Assembly (NCBI RefSeq): GCF_015207505.1
Contig: NZ_JADEWT010000032.1
Location: forward strand, 1 to 54,855
DNA: 54,855 nucleotides
Origin: Tychonema sp. LEGE 06208
Lineage (GTDB): Bacteria; Cyanobacteriota; Cyanobacteriia; Cyanobacteriales; Microcoleaceae
Direction of reading: 5' to 3'
The notes below the pieces were generated by a model. It saw only the letters and a program-made list of their open reading frames with translations, did not search any database and was not told the DNA's origin. Below are positions 34,930-43,184 of the stretch, one piece after another. Within the stretch, counting starts at the first letter, position 1, and the number at the start of each line of letters is the position of its first letter. The translations under genes were made by a program, and so were the position numbers.

Positions 34930-35391
34930 CTATTCACCTTCGACTTTTGCAGTATTGCCGCCCTTTACCCAACCTTCCCGATTGCCATCCTCAACCCGAA
35001 TTCGCTGCCACTCTTTGTCCGGGGAATCTTCTAAAACTACGACTTTTTCGTTGTAACCGACACCGCCAATCCGGTTTGAGTCTCTGCTCCCACTGTCTCG
35101 GAGAATTAAGCCGATCGGCTGAGTCACTAAAGCTCGGTAAGCTCCCGGTTCTAAGGGTTTCGGAGACTGCTCATCGCTAGATGTAGAAACAGGGCTAGCT
35201 TGCGCTGTAGACTTGGGTTTTGCGCCGGCAACCTGAACTGCTGTTTTGTCGTTGGAAAACATCGGTTTTTCGGGCACAGTAGTTAGCTTAGCGGCAAAGT
35301 AAAGTGCAGCCGCCACGCTAGCGCCTGCCATGAGGACGATCGCTAGCAGAAAACCCACTAAAAACTTGAAAACGCTATATATACTGTTCAT
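34930..35391 (-). CDS. SH3b-domain membrane-anchored protein
   Basis: A 153-residue protein with an N-terminal membrane helix (LVGFLLAIVLMAGASVAAALYF), a Ser/Pro-rich linker, and a bacterial SH3 domain (LVTQPIGLILRDSG, VGYNEKVVVLEDS, EWQRIRVEDGNREGWVKGG). SH3b domains commonly bind peptidoglycan or cell-wall peptides, so the domain is probably periplasmic. The ATG is immediately downstream of GAAGGA-type repeats that may serve as ribosome binding sequence. Confidence 0.85.
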   Translation of the reverse strand: MNSIYSVFKFLVGFLLAIVLMAGASVAAALYFAAKLTTVPEKPMFSNDKTAVQVAGAKPKSTAQASPVSTSSDEQSPKPLEPGAYRALVTQPIGLILRDSGSRDSNRIGGVGYNEKVVVLEDSPDKEWQRIRVEDGNREGWVKGGNTAKVEGE

Positions 35392-35397
35392 ATGAAA

Positions 35398-35555
35398 AAG
35401 GAAGAAGGAAGAAGGAAGAAGGAAGAAGTCATTAGTCAGTAGTCAGTAGTCAGTAGTCAGTAGTCAGTAGTCATCAGGAAGACGGAATCGGGAATCGGGA
35501 ATCGGGAATCGGGAATGGAGGAGTCTGGAATGGAGGAATCGGGAATGGGCGGGAT
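35398..35555. repeat. Simple repeat cluster (GGAAGAA, AGTCAGT, GGGAATC)
   Basis: Three unit types occur in series: GGAAGAA (35399-35428), AGTCAGT heptamers (35433-35471) and GGGAATC (35486-35550). The same units recur at 2284, 12450, 37468 and 54614, showing one family of expanding short repeats. Confidence 0.9.
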
Positions 35556-35627
35556 AGACTCTGGGAGCTAAGTTTTAGCTGCGGGTAAATGGCGAATACT
35601 GACTATCTGCACAATGTCTTCGAGCGA

Positions 35628-37136
35628 CTATCCCTGAATCCGGCGGCTCAGACTGCCGTATCTAGAAGCAAGGCGAGCTTTCCCAGCAGCGGCCCAATCT
35701 TGTAAAAATTGGATTTGCTCGCTCGCCGTTCTGGCTAAGGGTACCATCTGACTGGCTGATTCTAAAATATCATCTGTGGTAAAGTCTCGATTTTGGCTAA
35801 ACCCAATGTGCATGGCTTCAATCAAAGTTTGCTCGATTTCGGCACCCGAAAAATCGGGAGTTTCGTAAGCCAAGCGCTCTAAGTCGTAATTTTTGATACT
35901 GTGCGATCGCAACCGCAATAAATGTACCTCAAAAATTGCCCGCCGTTCCTCCTGACTGGGCAAACCTACAAAAAATATTTCGTCAAACCTGCCTTTTCTG
36001 AGCATTTCCGGCGGCAAAGACTGGATGTTGTTCGCCGTAGCGACTACAAAAACCGGTGAAGTTTTTTCTGCCAGCCAAGTAATAAAAGTCCCGAACACGC
36101 GGCTGGTTGTCCCGGAATCGCCTTTACCGTCCAATCCCGAAAAAGCTTTATCAATCTCATCAATCCACAGCACGCAAGGGGCCAAGGCTTCCGCTAGCTG
36201 AATCATTTGTCTGGTGCGCGATTCCGATTCGCCGACTAATCCGGCAAATAAGCGCCCGACATCCAATCGCAGCAAGGGTAAATGCCAGTGGTGGGCGATC
36301 GCCTTTGCAGTTAAGGATTTGCCTGTTCCTTGAATTCCGACTAACAACAGGCCTCTGGGATGCGGCAAACCGTATTGGCGGGCTCGTTCGGAAAAAGCAC
36401 CGCCGCGCCGCAGCAGCCATTCTTTGAGATTGTCCAAACCGCCGATATCGGAGATGTTTTCGCGGGCTGGGTAAAAATCGAGAATTTGAGTTTGGCGGAT
36501 TGTTTGGCGCTTTTCTTCTAAAATCAGTTCCGCGTCGTCTGGGTGCAGTTCGCCTCTGGTGGCGATCGCCTTTGCCAAAACTCGCCGGATTCGTTCGATC
36601 GACAGACCTTGACAGGAGCGCACTGTTTCGTCCAGCAAACGCCCTTCTATGGCTTGTCCGGTAGACCCTAACAGTCTTTCCACCTCAATTTTTATTTCCG
36701 CCGCCGCAGGCAGGGGAAACTCCAAAACTGTGATTACTTCGCTGAGGTCTTCGGGGATCGAAGTTATTGGAGAGACGATGACAATATTTTTGGGCATCGA
36801 TTTGAGGAGTTTCGCCAAATTCCGCAGCTTGCGGGAAATTGAAACATCTTCTAAAAACCGCTGAAAGTCTCGCAAAATAAAGATCGCCGGCGCGGATGCG
36901 GGCAATTTTTCGAGAAATTCTAAAGCTTGCAGCGGGTTGCGCTTGCCAAAACCGGCATCGTTAGGATTTCCTTGGTAGCCGTCAACAAAATCCCAGATGT
37001 AGACTGCACGAGAACCCTGTTTTTTGGCGCATTGGGCGATCGCTGCTTCGACGCGCTCTTCTTCCCGTGTGGGAATGTAAATTAGGGGGTAGCGCGATCG
37101 TAGCAGCAGTTCAAACTCGTCGCTAAAAATAGTCAT
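35628..37136 (-). CDS. ycf46: AAA ATPase, Ycf46-type
   Basis: A 502-residue Ycf46 family protein. Residues 1-215 form the N-terminal domain (FELLLRSRYPLIYIPTREEE, YIWDFVDGY), related to a degenerate ATPase fold. The AAA module has GGLDNLKEWL, Walker A GIQGTGKS (267-274), Walker B VLWIDEIDK (322-330), sensor ATANN (366-370) and MLRKGRFDEIFFVGLP. Synechocystis Ycf46 has been linked to inorganic-carbon use under low CO2, but its molecular task is unknown. Intact and of normal length. Confidence 0.92.
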   Translation of the reverse strand: MTIFSDEFELLLRSRYPLIYIPTREEERVEAAIAQCAKKQGSRAVYIWDFVDGYQGNPNDAGFGKRNPLQALEFLEKLPASAPAIFILRDFQRFLEDVSISRKLRNLAKLLKSMPKNIVIVSPITSIPEDLSEVITVLEFPLPAAAEIKIEVERLLGSTGQAIEGRLLDETVRSCQGLSIERIRRVLAKAIATRGELHPDDAELILEEKRQTIRQTQILDFYPARENISDIGGLDNLKEWLLRRGGAFSERARQYGLPHPRGLLLVGIQGTGKSLTAKAIAHHWHLPLLRLDVGRLFAGLVGESESRTRQMIQLAEALAPCVLWIDEIDKAFSGLDGKGDSGTTSRVFGTFITWLAEKTSPVFVVATANNIQSLPPEMLRKGRFDEIFFVGLPSQEERRAIFEVHLLRLRSHSIKNYDLERLAYETPDFSGAEIEQTLIEAMHIGFSQNRDFTTDDILESASQMVPLARTASEQIQFLQDWAAAGKARLASRYGSLSRRIQG

Positions 37137-37596
37137 TAGTTATTAGTTATTAGTTATTTGTTATTTGTTATTTGTTATTTGTTATTTGTTGTCCGGTAGA
37201 TTGACCTAGTAAAATTGGAGTTGTGTGGACTTTAGAATACAAAACAATGCGGAATAAAGTCCACACTACGAACCGTTTTTGTTATTGTAATCGACCGGGT
37301 ACGATATCATTAGTCATTGGTGGCTAGTTGGTGTTATTTTTTTGAACTCGTTATTCCACAGTTCTTAGTGGTTAGCTAGGGAAGCATTTGTTTCGGAGAG
37401 TAAAAATATTTTTTGTTTGAGTGCGAGCTAGGACGATCGCACTCACGTGTAAAAGCAAAACTCAAATACTTCATTAGCTAATGACTAATGACTAATGACT
37501 AATGACTAATGACTAATGACTAATGACTAATGACTAATGACTAATGACTAATGACTAATGACTGATGACTAATGACTAATGACTGATGACAACTGA
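37137..37596. repeat. Repeat-filled spacer (TTATTAG, TTATTTG, ACTAATG arrays)
   Basis: TTAGTTA/TTTGTTA heptamers (37138-37190) follow the start of ycf46, then a GTGTGGACTTTA palindrome at 37222-37266, and an array of about seventeen ACTAATG units from 37483 to 37598. There is no gene. Confidence 0.9.
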
Positions 37597-38118
37597 CTAA
37601 GGCAATTGCCGTTTAAGTGCTGCCAAAGAAGCCCAGCGACTGTCCGATAATGTTCCTGAGCTTTCTGTCTCAGCAGCATCATCATCATCATTTATATCTA
37701 TTCCCGGACATTCAGTATCGCATAGATGTTTGTGCGGTAGTTCCAAACACATTTGCTGGTACACCCAATCACTCGGAGAAAAAGAGCCTGTAGGTGGCAA
37801 GTTTTCCACCAAATCTTCTAAATCAACTTCATATTCTCCTGAACTTGCATCGGGCTGAAGTTTTTTTTCTTCCAACCAAATTATTTCAGAAGATAGCAGT
37901 TTTAAACGATGATTGTATTGTTTCAAGCATCTGTGGCAAGTTAGAGTAACAATTGTTTCTGCTTTTGCTTTCACTTCAAGATAATTACCTTGGTGAGCAA
38001 CTTGCAATCGTCCCCGCACCGGAGTGAGAGTTTCTAAATCGGGAATAAATTCTTCAAAATCAATAACCTCTTTCCGCTCTAATTTTGTGAGTAGATGAGG
38101 AATATAAATTGTCTCCAT
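37597..38118 (-). CDS. DUF177/YceD family protein
   Basis: A 173-residue DUF177 protein. ETLTPVRGRLQVAHQGNYLEV, then LTCHRCLKQYNHRL and LELPHKHLCDTECPGI supply the four cysteines of the presumed zinc site; a C-terminal LSDSRWASLAALKRQL is family-typical. The E. coli relative YceD affects 23S rRNA accumulation. I chose the ATG at 38118 (METIYIPHLL); another ATG two codons upstream and an open frame beyond are less likely. It ends the rpmH-yidC cluster, 115 bp after khpB, and its 3' end abuts heptamer repeats. Confidence 0.85.
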   Translation of the reverse strand: METIYIPHLLTKLERKEVIDFEEFIPDLETLTPVRGRLQVAHQGNYLEVKAKAETIVTLTCHRCLKQYNHRLKLLSSEIIWLEEKKLQPDASSGEYEVDLEDLVENLPPTGSFSPSDWVYQQMCLELPHKHLCDTECPGIDINDDDDAAETESSGTLSDSRWASLAALKRQLP

Positions 38119-38232
38119 AATCATCTTTCGCCGTTTTATGCTTTTCGTCTCCAGGCACAAGTCAAAAGTCAAAAGGAATAGCTAATTTTGGGCTGTTTCC
38201 TTTTTCCTTTTTCCTTTTTTCCTTTTTTACCG

Positions 38233-38706
38233 TCAGCGCCGACGCACTACCAAACGCCGATCGGGTTCATGTCCTTGACTGTAAGTTTCTAGATCTTCAT
38301 ATTCGCTCAAAAAACCGTGAACTTGACGGCGTTCTGCTGAAGACAACGATTTTAGTTCAATTTCAGTTCCTGTCGATCGCGCTTGATCTGCGGCATACTC
38401 AGCCATCGAGCGCAATTCCTCTTGGCGGCGGATGCGATAGCCATTGAGTTCCACCGTATAAGGAATGGACTCTTCTGATTCGTTACCGATGTTCGCAATC
38501 GCGTTGCAGAGGTACTGAATCGCATCTAGTGCATCACCGTCAGGCCCGACTAAGATTGCAACTTGTTCGGGAGTCAGATTGCTGTGATCTATGGTCATCC
38601 AATAGCAATCTTTTTGTTGTTCGCATACCACTGTTGAAGGAATTGCGGACAGTTTTAGCAATTCTTCTAACCATTCCTGTCCGCGCTGCATTTGAGAGTC
38701 TTTCAT
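38233..38706 (-). CDS. khpB: KH-R3H RNA-binding protein KhpB/Jag
   Basis: A 157-residue RNA-binding protein with a KH domain (VGPDGDALDAIQYLCNAI, with the GxxG-like loop GPDGD) and an R3H domain (ERRQVHGFLSEYEDLETYSQG). Linkage to yidC is conserved across bacteria. I chose ATG 38706, 11 bp past the yidC stop; a TTG further upstream overlaps yidC. The N-terminal Jag domain of firmicutes is absent, which is normal for cyanobacterial versions. Confidence 0.88.
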   Translation of the reverse strand: MKDSQMQRGQEWLEELLKLSAIPSTVVCEQQKDCYWMTIDHSNLTPEQVAILVGPDGDALDAIQYLCNAIANIGNESEESIPYTVELNGYRIRRQEELRSMAEYAADQARSTGTEIELKSLSSAERRQVHGFLSEYEDLETYSQGHEPDRRLVVRRR

Positions 38707-38717
38707 TTTTGTTAAAA

Positions 38718-39866
38718 TCAAGCCTTTTTCTTAGAACGCTTTGGTTCAAAGGGAAGTGCATCTAATCCCTGTTCTTTTTGAGTTTTCGCCTCTGCTTCGT
38801 CCACGATTTTTTGGAGATTTTCAGGCAGCGGTTCTCTGGACAAAATAAACGCTTGAACTGTTTGGAAGATGTTAGCAATCAGCATATACATCAACACGCC
38901 AGCGGGCAGCGGGAAGAACAAAAACATCCCCGAAAATATGACTGGCGTTAGTTTGTTGACTGTCGCCTGTTGGGGGTTGTCGTTTGGCCCTTGTGCTTGT
39001 CCCGAAAGGGTTTGGTTGATGTACAAACTAATGCCGAAGCCGAGGATCATCACCAAAATATCCCAGTGGATCTTACCATCTGGGTCGATCGCGCCAACGC
39101 GGCCTAGAGCTTCAATAAACAGGAATCCTTTGTTGGCGGCCAATCCGGGGATTATGCCTTCAACAGTGATTTCACCGGGCGCTAAGGCTGTGATGTTGCC
39201 CTGTTCGTCTACGTTGACGAGTTCTTCGCCTTTGATAATTTTCCAGCGGGGTTCAAGGTCTATTTCGGTGTTATTTTCTGCCGCTATGCTTTGAAGAGCC
39301 TTGCCCTCTGAGGTTTGAAAATTTATTTTGGTTGTGTCGCCGACTGCGAGTTTGTTGCCACCTGGAATCACGCCCACAATTGGAGCGTGAAAAGTACCTG
39401 TGAAGTAAATATTTTGGGGCGGTGTAGCAAAAGCTTGCGGTTGAACAGTTTCGATTTGTTCTTTCGGGACAATTTCAAGGTTGACGTTGTAATTTATGTC
39501 AGAAAATGGCGAGCCCCTGAGCGTTGCGAAAAGTGCAAACAGCACTGGCATTTGCAGCACCAACGGGAAGCATCCTGCTAGAGGGTTGCCAAATTCTTTG
39601 TAGACTTGGCTCATTTCCTCCTGCTGTTTAGTAGGATTGTCTTTATAGAGTTTTTGAATTTGATCTACTCGCTCTTTCATCAACGGCTGGGCTACTTTCA
39701 TACGTCGCATATTGCGAAGAGAGCCTGCGTTGAGAGGATAAAGAGCAAAGCGAATCACGAGCGTCAGAGCTACGATAGCTAAACCGTAGCTTGGCACGAT
39801 CCCGTAGAAAAAATCTAGGATCGGCAGCATTAGGTTGTTGGAGAGAAACGAGATACCAAAATCCAT
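38718..39866 (-). CDS. yidC: Membrane protein insertase YidC/Oxa1
   Basis: A 382-residue insertase for plasma or thylakoid membrane proteins. Conserved features are [57 protein letters not shown], and a final membrane pair with [19 protein letters not shown] ~120-residue soluble insertion lies between membrane segments two and three (about 140-255), containing Ig-like text ([19 protein letters not shown]), usual in cyanobacteria. The positively charged tail ends [10 protein letters not shown]. Confidence 0.94.
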   Translation of the reverse strand: MDFGISFLSNNLMLPILDFFYGIVPSYGLAIVALTLVIRFALYPLNAGSLRNMRRMKVAQPLMKERVDQIQKLYKDNPTKQQEEMSQVYKEFGNPLAGCFPLVLQMPVLFALFATLRGSPFSDINYNVNLEIVPKEQIETVQPQAFATPPQNIYFTGTFHAPIVGVIPGGNKLAVGDTTKINFQTSEGKALQSIAAENNTEIDLEPRWKIIKGEELVNVDEQGNITALAPGEITVEGIIPGLAANKGFLFIEALGRVGAIDPDGKIHWDILVMILGFGISLYINQTLSGQAQGPNDNPQQATVNKLTPVIFSGMFLFFPLPAGVLMYMLIANIFQTVQAFILSREPLPENLQKIVDEAEAKTQKEQGLDALPFEPKRSKKKA

Positions 39867-40234
39867 TCGCTTGTTCGTTAATTTAGCTGCTCTTTGTTTG
39901 CTGTTGAGAACTATTTTTACCCGCTGAAGGCGGGCCGTCTCACTTTTTAGGCTTTTGTCTATATCTTAGGACATTGCCTGTCGATCGACCGCCCGGCCGG
40001 CAGGTTTTTGTAATCAATTGGCTAATACTCGCCCTTACTATCACCCAACAAACGGACACAAGCGCCCGAATTCTGTCGTTAGCAGCCTCTAATTTTAGAC
40101 CTTTGTTCAACATTCCAGATTCATCGGCAGCAAATAAATCTCAAATTTCAAACTTGTTCACTTGCGTTGTCGAAGAATCTGCAAATGCAAAAATAGACTA
40201 ATTTGGGCTTCAAACTAGGGTGAAAACGCTGCGG
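39867..40234. other. Gap within the rpmH-yidC cluster
   Basis: About 370 bp between the PH-domain gene and yidC. No gene is credible. CCTG and CAGG arms around a GC-rich centre (39977-40006) are followed by a T-run on the plus strand only, so this is not an obvious terminator for the cluster. Confidence 0.5.
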
Positions 40235-40627
40235 TTATTTAGTTTTAGCCGCGTTGGCTTTTTGAGCGGCTGCGGGCAGTTTTTCGTTAATGTAATCATA
40301 CATGGCTCGGAATTTCGGAATCGATCGCAATTCTAAGCGGCCGCCATTTTTCATTGTCAGCACCATGTCTCCGTAACTCCCGAAACCGCGAGGTACTGTG
40401 ACCATTTTGACTATATCGGAGTAGATAACATCTGTGCGATCGCGCCCCATCCAACCGCTAGTTATGGAGACACGGCGGCTGGTGATCCGGTAGCGCAGCC
40501 ACAGAGCCCGTACAATTGCTCCTACTGCGAGGGGGATTCCCACGACAGTAAGCCCCAGGAGCAAGTTCACGATCAAGTCTCCAAGCGCGGGGCCGCCTTC
40601 ATAATATACTTCCTCTCGAATTCCCAT
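40235..40627 (-). CDS. PH-domain (YdbT-like) membrane protein
   Basis: A 130-residue protein. Two hydrophobic helices (ALGDLIVNLLLGLTVVGIPL, AVGAIVRALWL) precede a bacterial PH domain: RYRITSRRVSITSGWMGRDR, IYSDIVKMVTVPRGFGSYGD, LRSIPKF. It overlaps rnpA by 29 bp and so belongs to the ribosomal protein L34-yidC operon. This gene position between rnpA and yidC is characteristic of cyanobacteria; its role is not known but membrane biogenesis is likely from context. Confidence 0.87.
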   Translation of the reverse strand: MGIREEVYYEGGPALGDLIVNLLLGLTVVGIPLAVGAIVRALWLRYRITSRRVSITSGWMGRDRTDVIYSDIVKMVTVPRGFGSYGDMVLTMKNGGRLELRSIPKFRAMYDYINEKLPAAAQKANAAKTK

Positions 40628-41006
40628 CTAGTACCTCGGCTTCTACCAACAACTGCTCTAATTCTTGCAGAATTTCTGCATAATTGCACTCTTGTGCGAT
40701 CGGACGCACGACAATTACTAAATCCCACCCAAATTTTAATCTGGGCAATAGCTCTCGCAAAGCTGCCCGAATCTGGCGCTTAATCCGGTTGCGGACTACA
40801 GCGCGCTTGCTCACCTTGAGGCTGATAGAAATACCCGTGCGAGTGGGCGGCACCGATTTCTCGGCTGTCGTTGGTTTGTTTAATTCGAGGCTTTTGGGTT
40901 TGCGAAGAGCTCTTAAGCTGAAATGAGCCGAGTTGCGGCGCATTCCCTTGCGGTAAACGGCGCTGAAGTCTTTTCGGTGCTTGAGTCGGTTTGTAGGAGG
41001 CAACAT
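40599..41006 (-). CDS. rnpA: Ribonuclease P protein component
   Basis: A 135-residue RnpA that assists the catalytic RNA in 5' maturation of tRNAs. It starts LPPTNRLKHRKDFSAVYRKG, has the conserved basic RAVVRNRIKRQIRAALREL and WDLVIVVRP. An extra Pro/Lys-rich stretch (LELNKPTTAEKSVPPTRTG) is inserted between the first strands. It lies 42 bp after rpmH, as in most bacteria. Confidence 0.94.
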   Translation of the reverse strand: MLPPTNRLKHRKDFSAVYRKGMRRNSAHFSLRALRKPKSLELNKPTTAEKSVPPTRTGISISLKVSKRAVVRNRIKRQIRAALRELLPRLKFGWDLVIVVRPIAQECNYAEILQELEQLLVEAEVLDGNSRGSIL

Positions 41007-41048
41007 GGTAGCTGCGATCGTTGAGGCTTCTCCACCAAGGCTGCAGTG

Positions 41049-41186
41049 CTAGACTGCGAGGCGGTGGCGACCTTTGCTGCGGCGGGCTTTGATTACCAAT
41101 CGACCATTTACGGTACGCATTCTGGCGCGAAAACCGGATGTTCTTTTTCTTTTGCGGCTGGTTCCGTGCAGGGTTTGCTGTGTCAT
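41049..41186 (-). CDS. rpmH: Ribosomal protein L34
   Basis: A 45-residue L34: [45 protein letters not shown]. The length and sequence are fully typical, including the [13 protein letters not shown] block. It is the first gene of the cluster rpmH-rnpA-PH protein-yidC-khpB-DUF177. GGGAGAAAT upstream is the ribosome binding site. Confidence 0.97.
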   Translation of the reverse strand: MTQQTLHGTSRKRKRTSGFRARMRTVNGRLVIKARRSKGRHRLAV

Positions 41187-41294
41187 TTAGATTTCTCCCG
41201 GCTTGTTACTTTACTTTTGATTAATATTCACAATCTGGTAGTTTACCATAGAGTGGTTTTCTTGGCAAACAAATTTAAATTCATGATATTAGTT

Positions 41295-41397
41295 TGTGGG
41301 TAATTCCCAGAAACCCGGTTTCTTTCGAGATATTTCGTATCCCAATTAAGATTATCGAAGAAACCGGGTTTCTTAGCCTGTGGGTAATTCCCAGAAA
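41295..41397. repeat. AAACCCGG palindromic element flanked by 19-bp direct repeats
   Basis: The inverted arms AGAAACCCGGTTTCTT (41309-41325) and AAGAAACCGGGTTTCTT (41358-41374) enclose an AT-rich centre. Outside them TGTGGGTAATTCCCAGAAA occurs twice, at 41295-41313 and 41379-41397, with no mismatch. It lies in the divergent region between rpmH and the DUF433 gene. Confidence 0.85.
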
Positions 41398-41434
41398 AAG
41401 GTAATATGGATGTAATTTTGGGAGGGTTAGGGAT

Positions 41435-41812
41435 ATGACTCCACAACCGAATGGAAAAGTGACTATCGTCCGCACAGAAAGGGGGCTGACGATCGCGGGA
41501 ACACGCATCACCCTTTATGATGTAATAGATCATCTCAAAGCCCAGTATCCCCCTAAATTCATTCGTGATGTATTTAACCTTACGGATGAGCAGTTCCGCG
41601 CGGCTCTTTCCTACATAGAAGCGCACCAAACAGACGTAGAAGCTGAGTATCAAGAAGTTTTGAAATCAGCCGAAGAGACTCGGCAGTATTGGGAAGAACG
41701 CAACCGCGAACGCTTTGCTCGCATCGCTGCAACTCCCCCTAGCTCTGAATATGAAGCTGTGCGACTCAAACTTCAAGAACGCAGAGCGCAGCGGGAAGCA
41801 ACAAAGCAATGA
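41435..41812 (+). CDS. DUF433 antitoxin with charged C-terminal tail
   Basis: A 125-residue DUF433 protein. The domain TERGLTIAGTRITLYDVIDH (15-34), PPKFIRDVFNLTDEQFRAAL is a winged-helix antitoxin type. The C-terminal 50 residues are a charged helix (ETRQYWEERNRERFARIAAT), which might contact the toxin. Its last four bases overlap the next gene, so the two are co-translated. A similar module is at 46614. Confidence 0.8.
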   Translation: MTPQPNGKVTIVRTERGLTIAGTRITLYDVIDHLKAQYPPKFIRDVFNLTDEQFRAALSYIEAHQTDVEAEYQEVLKSAEETRQYWEERNRERFARIAATPPSSEYEAVRLKLQERRAQREATKQ

Positions 41813-42201
41813 TGATTCTGGCTGACTACAATTTGAATCGGCAAGCTCTTTTGCTTTCTGGAAGTCTGGTGACAGGAGGGTGGTTAGATATTGCTCCCAT
41901 TCGGTTAGTGACATTTCAAGACATTGGCTTACCATCTAATAGCGACGATCGAGTTGTTTGGCGATTGGCTCAATCTAATCAAATGCTTTTATTGACAGCA
42001 AACCGTAATGCAAAAGGTGAAGACTCTCTGGAACAGGTGATGCGGGAAGAAAATCAGCCAACTTCATTTCCGATTATCACGATTGGCGATCCGGATCGCG
42101 TTAACGAATATGATTACCGAGAGCGTTGTGTTGAAAAGCTTGTAGAAATAGCGATCGATATCCAATACTATATGGGAGCAGGTAGGTTATTTATTCCGTA
42201 A
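41809..42201 (+). CDS. PIN/Mut7-C-like (DUF5615-type) putative toxin
   Basis: A 130-residue protein with MILADYNLNRQALLLSGSL at the start, then VVWRLAQSNQMLLLTANRN, which resembles the acidic active-site frame of DUF5615/Mut7-C PIN-like proteins, and ITIGDPDRVNEYDYRERCV. The pairing with a DUF433 gene supports a toxin role. The start may be the ATG at 41809 or the next one at 41812. Confidence 0.68.
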   Translation: MMILADYNLNRQALLLSGSLVTGGWLDIAPIRLVTFQDIGLPSNSDDRVVWRLAQSNQMLLLTANRNAKGEDSLEQVMREENQPTSFPIITIGDPDRVNEYDYRERCVEKLVEIAIDIQYYMGAGRLFIP

Positions 42202-42578
42202 ACATATCTATTAGACATCTCCAATAATTATTGTGGAACAGGCCCTCGTTGCCTGTTCAAAGCTGGCTATTCGGTCGATGTCTGTTAGAGGAAACAGAAC
42301 AACAGCACGATACGGATAGCACGGATACACGGATGATATTGCAAGGGATCTCGCCCTTAAACGAAAAAAATCCGATCCCCGCGGCTAAGGCGCAGTCAGC
42401 GCGATCGTCGCCGCGAGTTTGGTAGTGTCATGGTAGTCTGTAATGAAGTTATACTATAAGTGTCAGCTCAGCTCTTTCTCATCGATCGAGTTGACTTTTC
42501 ACCCCCCGCCCACCTCGATAAGGATGAGCGTTTTGCTGCTTTACGTAAAATTATCAAATTTCTTCACAGAGGTGAGTT
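42202..42578. other. Spacer with GAACAGGC hairpin and a shared repeat
   Basis: GAACAGGC (42236-42243) pairs with GCCTGTTC (42251-42258), a probable terminator or element. CGCCCTTAA at 42352-42360 followed by CGAAAAAAATC begins a motif repeated at 43041 and 43107. No gene is seen. Confidence 0.6.
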
Positions 42579-43004
42579 TTGGATATTATTGAAGTACCAT
42601 TTAATAGTTTTATTGGAATTGAGAGAGCGAGTCACTCCAGCGAAGTTCTGCTTAAACTGAGCAATTCCCCAAATTACAAAAATCACCTGGATACTGTTCA
42701 TGCCAGTGCTCAGTTCGCTCTTGCTGAAGCTTGCAGTGGAGAATATTTATTAAGTCGCTTCAAGGGAAATTTATCTGACTACGTTCCAGTGGTGAGAAGA
42801 GTTGAGGTTAAGTATAAGAAACCAGCGACAGGAGAGATATATGCAAAAGCTCAAGTCTCCGATGACGAATTTCAGAGGTTTATAAATGCTCTACAAACAA
42901 AAAGTAGAGCAATGTTATCTATTAGTGTTGACATCGTTGACTCAAACAATATTGTTACGATGAATGCTTCTATTGAATGGTTTGTTCAGAAACTAAAGCA
43001 ATAG
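42579..43004 (+). CDS. Hotdog-fold thioesterase-like protein (DUF4442-type)
   Basis: A 141-residue protein: NSFIGIERASHS, SPNYKNHLDTVHASAQFALAE, GNLSDYVPVVRRVEVKYKKP, and a final strand VTMNASIEWFVQKL. This is the pattern of DUF4442/YiiD C-terminal hotdog proteins, which may hydrolyse acyl thioesters. Translation seems to start at TTG with AGAGGTGA a few bases upstream; no ATG in frame precedes the conserved region. It is alone on its strand. Confidence 0.68.
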   Translation: MDIIEVPFNSFIGIERASHSSEVLLKLSNSPNYKNHLDTVHASAQFALAEACSGEYLLSRFKGNLSDYVPVVRRVEVKYKKPATGEIYAKAQVSDDEFQRFINALQTKSRAMLSISVDIVDSNNIVTMNASIEWFVQKLKQ

Positions 43005-43040
43005 GGAGCCTAACTTTCCAAAATGAAATTGTAAGGTCGA

Positions 43041-43129
43041 TCGCCCTTAACCGAAAAAAATCAACTCCCCGACTTCTGACGAGAAGTCGGGGATTTCGCC
43101 TGCTAGTCGCCCTTAACCGAAAAAAATCA
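43041..43129. repeat. Duplicated CGCCCTTAACCGAAAAAAAT motif with hairpin
   Basis: A 23-base motif starting CGCCCTTAACCGAAAAAAAT occurs at 43041-43063 and 43107-43129, and a variant at 42352. Between them CCCCGACTTCT (43066-43076) pairs perfectly with AGAAGTCGGGG (43081-43091). The hairpin lies between convergent genes and may terminate both. Confidence 0.8.
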
Positions 43130-43184
43130 AATCCCCAACTTCTAAATTCATCCGTCTATCCGTGTCAACATCCGTGTTCTTCCC

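Noticed and set aside
42460-42660. 66-aa frame upstream of the hotdog-fold gene
   Set aside because: No homology-like pattern, overlaps the better-supported gene start and lacks a ribosome binding site.
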